NCBI GenBank assembly: GCA_039919885.1
Contig: JBDSEV010000002.1
Location: 96,677 to 160,676, forward strand
Source of the DNA: JACMLD01 sp039919885
Lineage (GTDB): Bacteria > Bacteroidota > Bacteroidia > Chitinophagales > Chitinophagaceae
Length of the DNA: 64,000 nucleotides
Direction: 5' to 3'
A program made the translations under genes and the position numbers. The notes under the pieces are model-generated. The model was not told the origin of the DNA. It did not search any database and was given only the letters and a program-made list of their open reading frames with translations. Of the stretch, positions 27,966 to 37,645 are shown one piece after another. Each line of letters opens with the position of its first letter. The first letter of the stretch is position 1.

Positions 27966-29025
27966 CAGTGACCACAATTACTATTCTATGCATTACAGCG
28001 ATTACCTGCAGACAGATAAAATACTCAATGCGCAATTCCCGGAAAGCGACAAATTAAACCTGCCTGCACATGATGAAATGCTTTTTATCATTATTCACCA
28101 GGCATATGAATTATGGTTTAAGCAATTGCTGTATGAGGTTAATTCTGTGAACGGTATCATGGTGAAACCGGCACTCAACGACAACTCCCCGGAATTGCAA
28201 ACAGTTGTGCACCGCCTGTCGAGATGCATTACCATATTAAAAGTATTGGTACACCAGATAGACATAATGGAAACCATGACGCCCATGGATTTTCTGGATT
28301 TCCGGGATATGCTGCGCCCCGCATCAGGATTTCAGAGTGTGCAGTTTAAAATACTGGAAGCCAGGCTTGGCCTTCGTTTTGAAGACCGGCATGGCCAGAA
28401 TTATTACGTTTCACAATTGCGCAGTGGGGAAACAGCGGACGTAAAAGACGCGGAGCAGGGCGCTTCGCTGCTGGAACTCGTAAACGGGTGGCTGGAAAGA
28501 ATGCCTTTTTTTGACGAAGCCGGTAACTGGGAAAATTTTATTGTGCCATCATCCTATACCGTCAATGAACATACGCAGATACCTGTTTACTGGCAGGCTT
28601 ACCGGTCAATATATGAGAACAGCCTGGCCAGTAAAGAATCCGGCAACCTGCCGGTATTTGATTCCGTATTCTTTTCATCCGGCACAGAAAGACAATTATC
28701 TGCAAAAGCATGCCGTGCAGCAATATTTATCATGTTATACAGGGGCTACCCGGTTTTGCAGCTTCCCTTTCAACTGCTCAACAATTTGCTTGAAATAGAC
28801 GAACAGCTGAGTACCTGGCGCTACCGTCATATGAGCATGGTGCACCGCATGATTGGAATGCGCATAGGCACCGGTGGTAGTAGCGGAAAAGATTATCTTA
28901 CTGCTGCATTGAACAAACATTATATTTTTAAAGAAGTAGCGGCGCTCACCAGTTTTTTAATTGAAAGAAGACAGCTGCCCCAATTAAGCGATCAGATGGA
29001 AAAAAGGCTGGGATTTATTCACTGA
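27952..29025 (+). CDS. kynA: Tryptophan 2,3-dioxygenase
   Basis: This is a 357-residue haem enzyme that opens the indole ring of tryptophan to N-formylkynurenine. The ATG at 27952 (MSLHNSDHNYYSMHYSDYLQ) is chosen over longer in-frame readings because it gives the family's N-terminus. HQAYELWFKQLLYEVNS holds the substrate-pocket His and aromatic residues, FRDMLRPASGFQSVQFK is the most conserved stretch, and RHMSMVHRMIGMRIGTGGSS carries the proximal haem His and the substrate-binding Gly/Thr loop. It overlaps the end of purD in another frame, which suggests coupling to a purine gene with no obvious metabolic link. No other kynurenine genes are near. Confidence 0.95.
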   Translation: MSLHNSDHNYYSMHYSDYLQTDKILNAQFPESDKLNLPAHDEMLFIIIHQAYELWFKQLLYEVNSVNGIMVKPALNDNSPELQTVVHRLSRCITILKVLVHQIDIMETMTPMDFLDFRDMLRPASGFQSVQFKILEARLGLRFEDRHGQNYYVSQLRSGETADVKDAEQGASLLELVNGWLERMPFFDEAGNWENFIVPSSYTVNEHTQIPVYWQAYRSIYENSLASKESGNLPVFDSVFFSSGTERQLSAKACRAAIFIMLYRGYPVLQLPFQLLNNLLEIDEQLSTWRYRHMSMVHRMIGMRIGTGGSSGKDYLTAALNKHYIFKEVAALTSFLIERRQLPQLSDQMEKRLGFIH

Positions 29026-29381
29026 TCCACGGCTTTTGTATTAAATGGCAGGTTATTTTGTGTGCACTACTGATGTACTGTTTATTAACGAAAATACCGG
29101 CTTTGCATGCAATTTGTTAGACGATCCCGGTAACGCCAGCTTCCGGCGTTGTTAACGGCGGGTGCCACAGACGGCCCCGGCAACTGAGTTTAAAAGCTTA
29201 TATTTGGGTTGTCAGCAAAATAGAGCGCATCATTTCCACAATATTGATCTTTTAAGCCGCGTTTAATAAGGTGCAGAGTTGAAAAAAAACCTTGATTGGC
29301 AAGCACTTGGCTTTGTTTATTCGAATAATTTCCTTCAATTTCGCACCCATTATATCCTGTTCAAAATCTGAGACTGAAAAC
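29026..29381. other. Intergenic region before the rod-shape cluster
   Basis: This 356-bp gap holds no convincing gene. A GC-rich hairpin (AACGCC at 29132, GGCGTT at 29145) may help end kynA transcription. TATATTTG at 29199-29206 matches the Bacteroidota -7 box and could start the mreB operon with a leader of about 170 bases, though no -33 TTG stands at the usual distance. Confidence 0.4.
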
Positions 29382-30407
29382 ATGGGACTTTTTAATTTTT
29401 TTACGCAAGAGATAGCCATTGACCTGGGTACTGCTAACACCCTCATTATATACAACGACGAAGTAGTAGTAAACGAACCTTCTATTGTAGCCCTCAACCG
29501 CAACAACCCCAAAGATGTTCTGGCGGTTGGTAAAAAGGCGTTGATGATGCATGAGAAGACCCACGAGAGCATTCGAACCGTTCGGCCCCTGAAAGACGGT
29601 GTGATAGCCGATTTCAATGCCGCTGAGCTGATGATACGCGAGATGATCAAGATGATCCATCCCAAAAAACCACTATTCCCGCCCAGTTGGCGCATGATGA
29701 TATGTATTCCTTCCTCTATTACAGAGGTGGAAAAGCGTGCAGTAAGAGACAGTGCTGAGCAGGCAGGTGCCAAAGAAGTTTACCTGCTGCATGAACCTAT
29801 GGCAGCCGCGCTGGGTATTGGGATTGACGTAGAAGAGCCGGTGGGCAATATGATTATTGACATTGGCGGTGGTACTACAGGTATCACCGTAATTGCACTG
29901 GCAGGTATTGTTTGCGATCAGTCTATCCGCATAGCAGGCGATGAATTTACAGCCGATATTATGGAGGCATTGCGCAGATACCATAGCCTGCTGATTGGTG
30001 AAAGAACCGCTGAACAGATAAAGATCAACATAGGCGCAGCAATGAAGGACCTGGAAAACCCGCCCGAAGACATCCCCGTAAACGGTCGTGATTTGGTAAC
30101 CGGTATTCCCAAGCAAATTATGGTCAGCTTCCAGGAAATTGCGGAAGCCCTCGATAAAAGTATTTTCAAAATTGAAGAAGCGATCCTCAAAGCACTGGAA
30201 ACAACACCACCGGAGCTTGCCGGCGACATCTACCGCCGTGGTTTATACCTCACCGGCGGTGGCGCTCTTTTGCGTGGCCTCGACAAGCGCTTGAGTCAGA
30301 AAATTAAACTTCCGGTGCATATAGCAGATGATCCGTTGAAAAGTGTAGTGCGTGGTACAGGCCTTGCCCTTAAACACTACGACCGGTACCCGTTTGTTAT
30401 GAGATAA
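29382..30407 (+). CDS. mreB: Rod shape-determining protein MreB
   Basis: This 341-residue bacterial actin polymerises under the inner membrane and guides lateral wall synthesis. The ATG at 29382 gives MGLFNFFTQEIAIDLGTANT, the normal start with an amphipathic helix, then phosphate 1 (IDLGTANTLI). Other actin motifs are IDIGGGTTGITVIAL (phosphate 2) and YLTGGGALLRGLDKRLS (adenosine). A longer reading from 29292 would be atypical. mreC, mreD, PBP2 and rodA follow in order. Confidence 0.97.
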   Translation: MGLFNFFTQEIAIDLGTANTLIIYNDEVVVNEPSIVALNRNNPKDVLAVGKKALMMHEKTHESIRTVRPLKDGVIADFNAAELMIREMIKMIHPKKPLFPPSWRMMICIPSSITEVEKRAVRDSAEQAGAKEVYLLHEPMAAALGIGIDVEEPVGNMIIDIGGGTTGITVIALAGIVCDQSIRIAGDEFTADIMEALRRYHSLLIGERTAEQIKINIGAAMKDLENPPEDIPVNGRDLVTGIPKQIMVSFQEIAEALDKSIFKIEEAILKALETTPPELAGDIYRRGLYLTGGGALLRGLDKRLSQKIKLPVHIADDPLKSVVRGTGLALKHYDRYPFVMR

Positions 30408-30469
30408 AAAATTAAGTGCGAAGCCGGAACCTGTTCCTGGCTTTGTGTTTTAACTTCAAACTTTCCTCT

Positions 30470-31327
30470 GTGCGCAATATATTTCTCTTCATCAGAAAGT
30501 TTTCCAATTTTCTTTTCTTCCTGGTGTTGCAGATAATCTCGCTTTATTTCCTTTTTACTTACAATAAGTTTCATGAAGCCGCTTTCATGGATGTAGCGGG
30601 TGAATTTACCGGCCGTATCAGCCAGCGCTACAACAAGGTGCAGTATTATTTCAAACTGAAAACAACCAACGACTCACTGGTTAAGCAAAACACCCACCTG
30701 CTAAACCTGCTCCGCCAGGATTATGAAGCAGCGGACACAGCTGCAAGATTTTTTACAGATACATTACGGGTAGATTCTCTGTTATCGATCCAGCGCTTTA
30801 AATACTATGATGCCAAGATTGTAGGCAGTTTTGTAAGTACCCAAAACAATTACCTCACCATCCACCGCGGCAGCAACCAGGGATTGCCAAAAGGCAAAGA
30901 ATGGGCGGTTATCAGTCCGGACGGTATTGCCGGCAGGATCGTCTCCGTAGGTGAAAATTTTTCGGTTGTAATGAGCGTGCTGAACCGCCAGTTCAAAGTA
31001 AATTCTATGCTTAAAAAAGGCGGTGAAACCGGCCCTGTTTCCTGGGATGGTGATAACCCGCTTTACCTGAAGCTGATCAACATTCCCAAAAGTGCAAAAG
31101 TGGCAAAAGGAGATTCCGTTTTAACGAGTAATGTTTCTGATATCTTTCCTCCTGGCATTATGGTGGGTACAGTGGCAGAAATTATAGATGATAAAAGCAG
31201 CAATTTTTATATCCTGAAATTAAAAACCGCTACCAATTTTTCTAACCTGCAGTTCGTATACGTACTGGAAGATTTGCAGCGGGACGAACGCCAGAAATTA
31301 GAAGATCCTTATAAAAAAGGTAAATGA
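30470..31327 (+). CDS. mreC: Rod shape-determining protein MreC
   Basis: This 285-residue membrane-anchored periplasmic scaffold links MreB to PBP2 and RodA. A GTG at 30470 gives VRNIFLFIRKFSNFLFFLVL, then QIISLYFLF, the usual N-terminal cytoplasmic patch and membrane helix; a GTG at 30416 would add 18 residues. A coiled coil (about 60-100) and the two-barrel domain follow (GSNQGLPKGKEWAVISPDGI, GRIVSVGENFSVVMS, SNVSDIFPPGIMVGTV). The stop overlaps the start of mreD (ATGA). Confidence 0.93.
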   Translation: MRNIFLFIRKFSNFLFFLVLQIISLYFLFTYNKFHEAAFMDVAGEFTGRISQRYNKVQYYFKLKTTNDSLVKQNTHLLNLLRQDYEAADTAARFFTDTLRVDSLLSIQRFKYYDAKIVGSFVSTQNNYLTIHRGSNQGLPKGKEWAVISPDGIAGRIVSVGENFSVVMSVLNRQFKVNSMLKKGGETGPVSWDGDNPLYLKLINIPKSAKVAKGDSVLTSNVSDIFPPGIMVGTVAEIIDDKSSNFYILKLKTATNFSNLQFVYVLEDLQRDERQKLEDPYKKGK

Positions 31328-31857
31328 GCACACTCGTAAAAAATATCATCCGCTTTGCGTTATTTATACTGATACAGGTGTTTGTGCTGCACCAGGTACC
31401 TACCCTTCACAAATTCATTACACCTTACCTGTATTTTCTTTTTATTATATGGCTGCCCTTTAGCATGGGGCGCAGTGCCCTGATGTTTACCGCTTTTGTG
31501 TTCGGTCTAACGCTCGATTATTTTTTAAAAACGCCCGGACTGCATGCTGCTGCCTGCGTGCTGGTGGCGTATATACGGCCTTTCCTGATAAACATGCTTA
31601 TCAGGCAGGAAGGTGACCAGCAGAACTACGCTTCGCCTTCTGTTGTAAGCATGGGATGGGCTCCTTACTTTATGATGGTTTTTATACTTACACTGCTGCA
31701 CCATGGCTACCTGGTGTTCCTGGAATGGATGCAATTTGGCAGTTTTCTTTACTTCCTTGGTAAGGTACTGGCTACCACCGGCGTTAGCATGTTACTGATA
31801 CTGATTGCCGAATTACTATTCTTCCGCAAAGAAAAATTCCGCACCAACACCGTGTAA
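31324..31857 (+). CDS. mreD: Rod shape-determining protein MreD
   Basis: This 177-residue inner-membrane protein has about five hydrophobic segments. It is recognised by position, size and HKFITPYLYFLFIIWLPFSM, then GRSALMF and LDYFLKTPGLHAAACVLVAY, which are typical of Bacteroidota MreD. It overlaps mreC by 4 bases and is followed by a 178-bp gap before the PBP2 gene, so the elongasome genes may be split into two transcripts. Confidence 0.88.
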   Translation: MSTLVKNIIRFALFILIQVFVLHQVPTLHKFITPYLYFLFIIWLPFSMGRSALMFTAFVFGLTLDYFLKTPGLHAAACVLVAYIRPFLINMLIRQEGDQQNYASPSVVSMGWAPYFMMVFILTLLHHGYLVFLEWMQFGSFLYFLGKVLATTGVSMLLILIAELLFFRKEKFRTNTV

Positions 31858-32035
31858 GGTGAAACGGGCGGCGTGGGTCAGTAGTTAATGCGTGGTACCA
31901 CCCGGTAAACATTAACGCCGTAGGATACCGGTTTCGCCAGCCAGGTTTCGAAGAAAAATAAATCTTTATGCTGTCACAATAAAATAGTTCATTTCTTCAT
32001 TCGTATTTTGCACTTCGTAATTCTCCTTTTCCACT

Positions 32036-34114
32036 ATGTCCGTTTTCAACCAGTCGCGCAGTACCATCATCAGGCTTATTTTCCTGGGCGTGTTTCTTAT
32101 TATTCTTGGCCAGCTGGTTAACCTGCAGCTCATTTCCGGTAAATACAAACAACTGGCAATGAACAATGCACTTTTTGCAAAAGTGGTTTATCCTGACAGG
32201 GGTATTATTTATGACCGGAAAGGGAAAGCCATCCTTAACAATACCATTATGTACGACCTGGTGGTGACGCCCAACCAGGTAAAAAATATAGATACTGCGG
32301 CACTTTGCGGACTGCTGTCCATTGATACCGCGGAGTTCCGGCAGCGGATGATAGAAGCGATTTTTAAAAATACCAAGTTCCGCCCGTCTGTGTTTGAAGA
32401 TCTGCTGCCAGCAGGATTATACGCCCGGCTTGACGAAAACATCTGGAAATTTCCCGGATTCGATTTAGTGGAAAGGCCGGTTCGAAAATATCCATTCAAT
32501 GCAGCTGCTCATATCATGGGCTACGTAGGAGAAGCGGATTCTTCCGTTATTAAAAGATCCATGGGCTTTTACCGCCTGGGCGATTATGTGGGCAGGAGTG
32601 GAATGGAGCAATATTATGAAGGTGTACTGATGGGTCGCCGCGGGGTAAAATATATTATCAAAGACAATAAGAACCGCCTCCAGGGGCCTTACGAGAAAGG
32701 CATTTACGACACAGCGGCCCTTGCCGGCCGTGGCCTGCGCACCTATATGGACATAGAAGTACAGCAGCTGGCGGAGAAGCTAATGACCAATAAGGTGGGC
32801 GCTGTGGTGGCAATCGAGCCGAAAACAGGTGGTATTATCGCCATGGTGTCGGGACCAAATTATGATCCAAATCTTTTAACCGGCCCGGAAAAACAGGAAA
32901 ACTTTAATAGACTTTTCCGGGACGTATCCAGCCCTTTATTTAACCGCGCTATCAAGGGGCAGTACCCACCCGGGTCAACATACAAACCACTGGGTGCTTT
33001 GATTGCATTGGATGAAGGTGTTATTACGCCAAGTTATGGTATTGGTTGCAGCGGCGCCTACCATGGATGCAACCGGCCGGTAAAGTGTACAGAGCATTGG
33101 GCAGGTCACGCAAATAATTTAAAACTGGGTCTTTCCTGGTCTTGCAACTCTTTTTTCAGCAGTGTATTCAGGCTAACGGTAGACAATCCAAAATACAGGA
33201 ACCCGCGCAAAGGTTTGCAGGAATGGAGCAAGTACATGAACGCATTTGGGTACGGGCACCGGTTGGGCGTTGATTTGCCCAGCGAAGACGGCGGCAATAT
33301 TCCAGACACGATAGCTTACGATAAAGAATACCGCGGCCAGTGGAACTCGTGTACCATGGTTACTTTAGGTATTGGGCAGGATAAAATGACGGTTACGCCG
33401 CTGCAAATGGCGAATGCCATTTCAATTGTTGCCAACAAAGGTTATTATTATATACCGCATTTTGTAGCCAAAATTGACGGAGAAACCACGGAAGATACCG
33501 CGGTGCTTAACCGCTACAGGTACAAACATTCCGTACTCACCCATATACCAGATGCCTCTTATGAAGATGTAATTGACGGAATGGAAGGGGTTATGACCGT
33601 CGGTACCGGAAAGGGGTTGCCTAAAATTCCAGGTGTGAATGTGTGCGGCAAAACCGGTACTGCAGAAAACTATCATAAAGGGGTAAAGCAAAAAGACCAT
33701 TCAATATTCGTGCTTTTTGCACCCCGTGAAGATCCTAAAATAGTTATTGCCGTAGTAGTGCAGAACGGGGGCTTTGGTGCAGCAGCAGCCGGGCCCATAG
33801 CAAACCTGCTGCTGGAGCAATACCTGACCGACAGCCTTCGTGCCCAAAGTAAAAAAGAAGTGGAGCGTGTAACTGCCATCAATCTTATTCCTAAATATTT
33901 TGCACCATGGCAGTACACCAACGATTCAATCAGGGCCTTTAATTATTTCAAGCTTACAAATGATACCAGCGTTATCAGAAGGTTTTTGCACAAGGCGAAG
34001 CCCGATATGCCCGCCAGGCCGAAACAAAGCGATACCCGTCTTATCATTAATAACAATGCTGCAATAAAACCAAGAACAGTTGCGAAGATTAGTAAACCTG
34101 TGGTAATAGCCTGA
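32036..34114 (+). CDS. mrdA: Penicillin-binding protein 2 (elongasome transpeptidase)
   Basis: This 692-residue class B transpeptidase cross-links lateral wall peptidoglycan. A cytoplasmic start is followed by a membrane helix (IIRLIFLGVFLIILGQLVNL). The dimerisation/pedestal domain follows at about 50-250 (VVYPDRGIIYDRKGKAILNN, GRSGMEQYYEGVLMGRRG), then the transpeptidase domain with SxxK (PPGSTYKPLG), SxN (SWSCNSFF) and KTG (VCGKTGTAE). The C-terminal ~80 residues are a basic, proline-rich tail. It ends 3 bp before rodA. Confidence 0.96.
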   Translation: MSVFNQSRSTIIRLIFLGVFLIILGQLVNLQLISGKYKQLAMNNALFAKVVYPDRGIIYDRKGKAILNNTIMYDLVVTPNQVKNIDTAALCGLLSIDTAEFRQRMIEAIFKNTKFRPSVFEDLLPAGLYARLDENIWKFPGFDLVERPVRKYPFNAAAHIMGYVGEADSSVIKRSMGFYRLGDYVGRSGMEQYYEGVLMGRRGVKYIIKDNKNRLQGPYEKGIYDTAALAGRGLRTYMDIEVQQLAEKLMTNKVGAVVAIEPKTGGIIAMVSGPNYDPNLLTGPEKQENFNRLFRDVSSPLFNRAIKGQYPPGSTYKPLGALIALDEGVITPSYGIGCSGAYHGCNRPVKCTEHWAGHANNLKLGLSWSCNSFFSSVFRLTVDNPKYRNPRKGLQEWSKYMNAFGYGHRLGVDLPSEDGGNIPDTIAYDKEYRGQWNSCTMVTLGIGQDKMTVTPLQMANAISIVANKGYYYIPHFVAKIDGETTEDTAVLNRYRYKHSVLTHIPDASYEDVIDGMEGVMTVGTGKGLPKIPGVNVCGKTGTAENYHKGVKQKDHSIFVLFAPREDPKIVIAVVVQNGGFGAAAAGPIANLLLEQYLTDSLRAQSKKEVERVTAINLIPKYFAPWQYTNDSIRAFNYFKLTNDTSVIRRFLHKAKPDMPARPKQSDTRLIINNNAAIKPRTVAKISKPVVIA

Positions 34115-34117
34115 TAA

Positions 34118-35467
34118 ATGAATCAAAAGAATCCTGCAATATCAAAAGGCGTTGACTGGATGCTGGTGTGGTTATACATCATACTGGTTTGTATCGGTAT
34201 ATTGAGCATATTCGCTGCTACTTATAAGGAGGGCGACGATGTGCTTAAAACATTCCTGTCACTTAAAACAGATTACAGCCGGCAGTCATTGTATTTTATT
34301 ATTTCCGGGGTAGCTGCCACCTTTATTTTACTCACAGACAGTAAATTTTTTACCGCCACCGCCAACCTGTTCTATGCAGCAGGAATTATACTGATGCTGC
34401 TGGTATTTCCTTTTCACAGCGATGTAAAAGGAACGAAATCAATTATTCGTTTTGGCGGTGCATTCCAGTTGCAACCAGCCGAACTGTGCAAATTATTTGT
34501 AAACCTTGCGTTGGCAAAATACCTGTCCAGGGTAGAAACGGATTTTAAAAAAACAAGTTCGCAACTGATAGCAGCTGCTATCGCCGTTACCCCCGCTATT
34601 CTTAGTATTGCGCAAAGCGAAACCGGGTTGGCCCTGGTCTATTTTTCATTTTTTCTTGTCATGTTCAGGGAAGGTTTGCCTGCGGCGATCCTGATAGTGG
34701 GCTTTTCGCTGGGTATACTGGTGGTTGCTACGCTAACGGTTCCTCCTAATATACTGGCCATTACCCTTACGGTGATTGCCGCGCTAACTATCTATTTTAT
34801 GCGACGGCAGGTGAAGCGAAGCAAAGAAACACTAGTCTTAATAGTTGTAATATGGATTGCCTGTGTGGGTATCCAGCGGTTTGCAGTGCCCTTTGCATTT
34901 AAACATGCATTTAAGGCTTACCAGGTAGAAAGAATTTACAGTATGCTGGGCAAAGATGTGCCGGAAGAATATATGAAGGGAGGTGCAGAACAAGAAGATC
35001 CGGAAAAAGCTTTAAAGAAGAAGGAAGCGGGTGATTACAATGTAAAACAAAGTAAGATAGCTATTGGAAGCGGAGGTGTCTTCGGCAAAGGATTGCTGAA
35101 AGGCACGCAGACAAGAAATGGTTTTGTACCTGAGCAAAGAACTGATTTTATCTTTTGCACTATTGGCGAAGGCTTTGGTTTTATCGGCAGTTTTATATTG
35201 CTGTCCATTTACCTGCTCTTGCTGATGCGTGTAATAACCATTGCAGAGCGGCAGCGCAGCGTATTCAGCCGTTGCTACGCGTACGGTGTGGCCTCCGTTA
35301 TTTTCTTTCACATTGCTATTAATATGTGTATGACCATCGGGCTTGCCCCGGTGATTGGAATACCACTGCCATTTATTAGTTATGGTGGTACCGCACTGCT
35401 CACCTTTACCATGTTAATTTTTATACTTGTCCGGTTAGATGCAGACAGGCAAATGGTCTTGCGGTGA
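34118..35467 (+). CDS. rodA: Peptidoglycan glycosyltransferase RodA
   Basis: This 449-residue SEDS-family polymerase of the elongasome works with PBP2, whose gene ends 3 bp before. It has about ten hydrophobic segments. SEDS hallmarks include IRFGGAFQLQPAELCKLFVN and the C-terminal GIPLPFISYGGTALLTFTML. A large loop between helices (about 270-310) contains GKGLLKGTQTRNGFVPEQRT, then DFIFCTIGEGFGFIGS. It closes the rod-shape cluster. Confidence 0.95.
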   Translation: MNQKNPAISKGVDWMLVWLYIILVCIGILSIFAATYKEGDDVLKTFLSLKTDYSRQSLYFIISGVAATFILLTDSKFFTATANLFYAAGIILMLLVFPFHSDVKGTKSIIRFGGAFQLQPAELCKLFVNLALAKYLSRVETDFKKTSSQLIAAAIAVTPAILSIAQSETGLALVYFSFFLVMFREGLPAAILIVGFSLGILVVATLTVPPNILAITLTVIAALTIYFMRRQVKRSKETLVLIVVIWIACVGIQRFAVPFAFKHAFKAYQVERIYSMLGKDVPEEYMKGGAEQEDPEKALKKKEAGDYNVKQSKIAIGSGGVFGKGLLKGTQTRNGFVPEQRTDFIFCTIGEGFGFIGSFILLSIYLLLLMRVITIAERQRSVFSRCYAYGVASVIFFHIAINMCMTIGLAPVIGIPLPFISYGGTALLTFTMLIFILVRLDADRQMVLR

Positions 35468-35547
35468 TCATGGTGCGGAAATCATCATAGACTGTTTCGC
35501 TATGCGGGCAGTGCTTTGTGCACGTCTTTCTACTTAATACTATAAGC

Positions 35548-35555
35548 TAAATTTG
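35548..35555 (+). promoter_or_regulatory. Bacteroidota -7 box ahead of the MBL gene
   Basis: TAAATTTG matches TAnnTTTG exactly. It ends only 4 bases before the ATG at 35560, so the transcript would be essentially leaderless. No -33 TTG lies at the usual spacing. Confidence 0.4.
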
Positions 35556-35559
35556 CCCA

Positions 35560-36300
35560 ATGAAAATTATCCCGCTCAGCGAAGGCGCTTTCACCATCGA
35601 TAAGACCAAAGTTTTTGTGCCATTTGATACCGGTACAGACGATTTGCAAAAACGGTCGTTGGGAAGCTTGCTGGTAGAAGTGCAGCCATTTGCGCTTATT
35701 ACAGCAGAGGACGTGCTGTTGTTGGACACCGGCTTAGGTTTTGAACAGGACGGCGTTCTGCAAATACACCGTAACCTGATGAACGCCGGTATCAACCCGG
35801 GAGAAGTTACCAAGGTATTGATCAGCCACCTCCACAAAGATCATGCGGGCGGAATTAGCAGAAAGGATCCCGCCAATGGCAAATACGAAATCGCATTTCC
35901 TAAAGCTACCTATTACCTGCAAAAAGCGGAACTAGCATTTGCGCTTGAAAAAGGATTGCCCTCTTATATTCCCGGTGAACTGGAATGCCTGGAAACTGCT
36001 TCCAACGTGCGGTTGCTGGAAGGCAACGGCGTACTCAACGGATATATAAAATACGAGGTGACGGCAGGCCACAGCCCATACCACCAGGTATTCTGGATAG
36101 CGGACGGAGGAGAGAAAGTTTTTTTCGGCGCCGATGACGCGCCGCAACTGGGACAAATGAAGAATAAGTTTGTTGCCAAATACGATTATGATGGCAAAAA
36201 ATGCATGGAATTAAGACAGCAATGGTGGAAGCAGGGGGAAGCAGAAGGCTGGACGTTTTTATTTTACCACGATGTAAAGACGCCCGTATTTAAACATTGA
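35560..36300 (+). CDS. MBL-fold metallo-hydrolase
   Basis: This is a 246-residue hydrolase of the metallo-beta-lactamase fold. The metal-binding motif is LISHLHKDHAGG (HxHxDH) near residue 90, with later His in TAGHSPYHQVFW (near 171) and Asp in FFGADDAPQ (near 190), and a C-terminal FYHDV. It resembles the lactonase/quorum-quenching AHL-type branch in length and layout, but the substrate is unknown. It follows rodA by 92 bp with its own -7 box, so it need not belong to the rod-shape cluster. Confidence 0.88.
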   Translation: MKIIPLSEGAFTIDKTKVFVPFDTGTDDLQKRSLGSLLVEVQPFALITAEDVLLLDTGLGFEQDGVLQIHRNLMNAGINPGEVTKVLISHLHKDHAGGISRKDPANGKYEIAFPKATYYLQKAELAFALEKGLPSYIPGELECLETASNVRLLEGNGVLNGYIKYEVTAGHSPYHQVFWIADGGEKVFFGADDAPQLGQMKNKFVAKYDYDGKKCMELRQQWWKQGEAEGWTFLFYHDVKTPVFKH

Positions 36301-36390
36301 TGCAAGCGCCCAAAGCCAATTGCCTTGTGTAATCAATTAGATTTAACGGCTGGCAAGGGTCAATATCTTGTAACTAGCGCAATAATTAAT

Positions 36391-37130
36391 GTGCGAAAAT
36401 GTTACCGGAACTATACACCGATTGTTTGCGGAATGTTGCATAAAACGTTCCTATGGAACGAAAAAACATTAAATCGTTGTGCTACCCATAAGATGTCCCG
36501 CTGGGACAAGGCGGCATCTACAGCATAATTACATCGTGTACACCGCATTCTTTGTCTTGTAAAATTCAGACCAGGTTAAGTTCGAAAATATTTCCGGAAT
36601 TATACACCGAGTGGTTGCGGAATGTTGCATAAAACGTTCCTATGGAACGAAAAAACATTACATCGTTTTGCTACCCATAAGATGTCCCGCTGGGACAAGG
36701 GGGCATCTACCGCATAAGTACATCGCGTACACTGCATTCTTTGTCTTGTAAAATTCAACCCAGGTTAAGTTCGAAAGTCTTACCGGAATTATACACCGAT
36801 CATTTGCGGAATGTTGCATAAAACGTTCCTATGCAACGAAAAAACATTAAATCGTTGTGCTACCCATAAGATGTCCCGCTGGGACATGGGGTATCTACAG
36901 TATAATTACATCGCGTATACTGCATTCTTTGTCTTGTAAAATTCAACCCAGGTTGAGTTCGAAAGTGTTACCGGAATTATACACCGATTGTTTGCGGAAT
37001 GTTGCATAAAACGTTCCCATGGAACGAAAAAACATTAAATCGTTGTGCCACCCATAAGATGTCCCGCTGGGACATGGGGTATCTACAGTATAATTACATC
37101 GCGTACACTCATTATTTGTTTTTATAAAAA
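36391..37130. repeat. Four tandem ~189-bp repeats, each with two short dyads
   Basis: The same unit occurs four times in direct tandem, with periods of 189, 189 and 188 bp (markers at 36394, 36583, 36772 and 36960). Copy 4 fades near 37130. Each unit has an inverted repeat CGTTCC-TAT-GGAACG (36446-36460 in copy 1) and, about 35 bp later, TGTCCC-GCT-GGGACA (36494-36508 in copy 1). In copies 3 and 4 the first dyad has a mismatch or a changed loop. No ORF runs through all copies. I recall such dyads scattered between genes in other Bacteroidota. Confidence 0.9.
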
Positions 37131-37175
37131 TTAACGCTACTGGAATGTTGTGTTCGCCATTGGCCTGGCGTAAAA

Positions 37176-37202
37176 AAGCCGGCTCAAAAAAAGAACCGGC
37201 TT
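37176..37202 (-). terminator. Intrinsic terminator of the sigma-factor operon
   Basis: AAGCCGG pairs with CCGGCTT around an A-rich loop. Read on the minus strand the stem is followed by a run of six T. It lies 30 bp beyond the stop of the last gene of the operon. Confidence 0.75.
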
Positions 37203-37231
37203 GTTGTCTGTGAAAACCCTGAAAGAAATTT

Positions 37232-37636
37232 TTAATTGCGCAATCCGCGTTTATTTTGCTGACGGTTCATGCGGCGTTCCTGCAATACGCGCTGTATCTC
37301 TACCTTAAAATCTTTTTCAGAACGAAAAAATGTATTCACCTTTTCTGCTGATATTGCCTTGGAAAACTCACCATTGTATTTCTTACGAACACCGAGTATT
37401 TTTTCTTCCATGTCAATCTCAGTCAGATTTTTATCTTTCTGGTCCTGGCGAATACTGCGGATGTCTTCTGTATACTTATTATACACGGGCCAGAACCGCT
37501 GTGCTTCTTCCGGCGATAAGTTTAATTTTTTTGTGAGGTAGGCAATTTTATAGGCTTCCAATCGCTGACCATCTTGCGCCTTCACCCAGCTTCCTGCACC
37601 AACTATCAATAACAATATGAGTAAAATTTTTTTCAT
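37232..37636 (-). CDS. Small periplasmic protein of ECF sigma operon
   Basis: This is a 134-residue exported protein. A signal peptide (MKKILLILLLIVGAGSWVKA, then Q) precedes an alpha-helical domain: YKIAYLTKKLNLSPEEAQRF, then WPVYNKY, a charged stretch, and a basic end (QRVLQERRMNRQQNKRGLRN). The arrangement resembles the Spy/CpxP-type sensors that accompany sigma factors in Bacteroidota. It is the last gene of the operon with a sigma factor and a membrane protein, 9 bp after the latter. A role in sensing or modulating the anti-sigma protein is likely but not shown. Confidence 0.75.
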   Translation of the reverse strand: MKKILLILLLIVGAGSWVKAQDGQRLEAYKIAYLTKKLNLSPEEAQRFWPVYNKYTEDIRSIRQDQKDKNLTEIDMEEKILGVRKKYNGEFSKAISAEKVNTFFRSEKDFKVEIQRVLQERRMNRQQNKRGLRN

Positions 37637-37645
37637 TTGTGCCGG

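Noticed and set aside
29292..29381. Longer N-terminus for MreB
   Set aside because: The extra 30 residues are not found in MreB, whose start MGLFNFFTQ is standard.
29252..29773. Minus-strand ORF of 173 codons over mreB
   Set aside because: It is antisense to mreB; the composition is a shadow of that gene.
36325..36528. Plus-strand ORF in the repeat array
   Set aside because: It is not conserved across the four repeat copies, so it is a chance opening.
36391..37130. CRISPR array
   Set aside because: The unit is about 189 bp, copies are alike over nearly their full length, and there are no unique spacers or cas genes.
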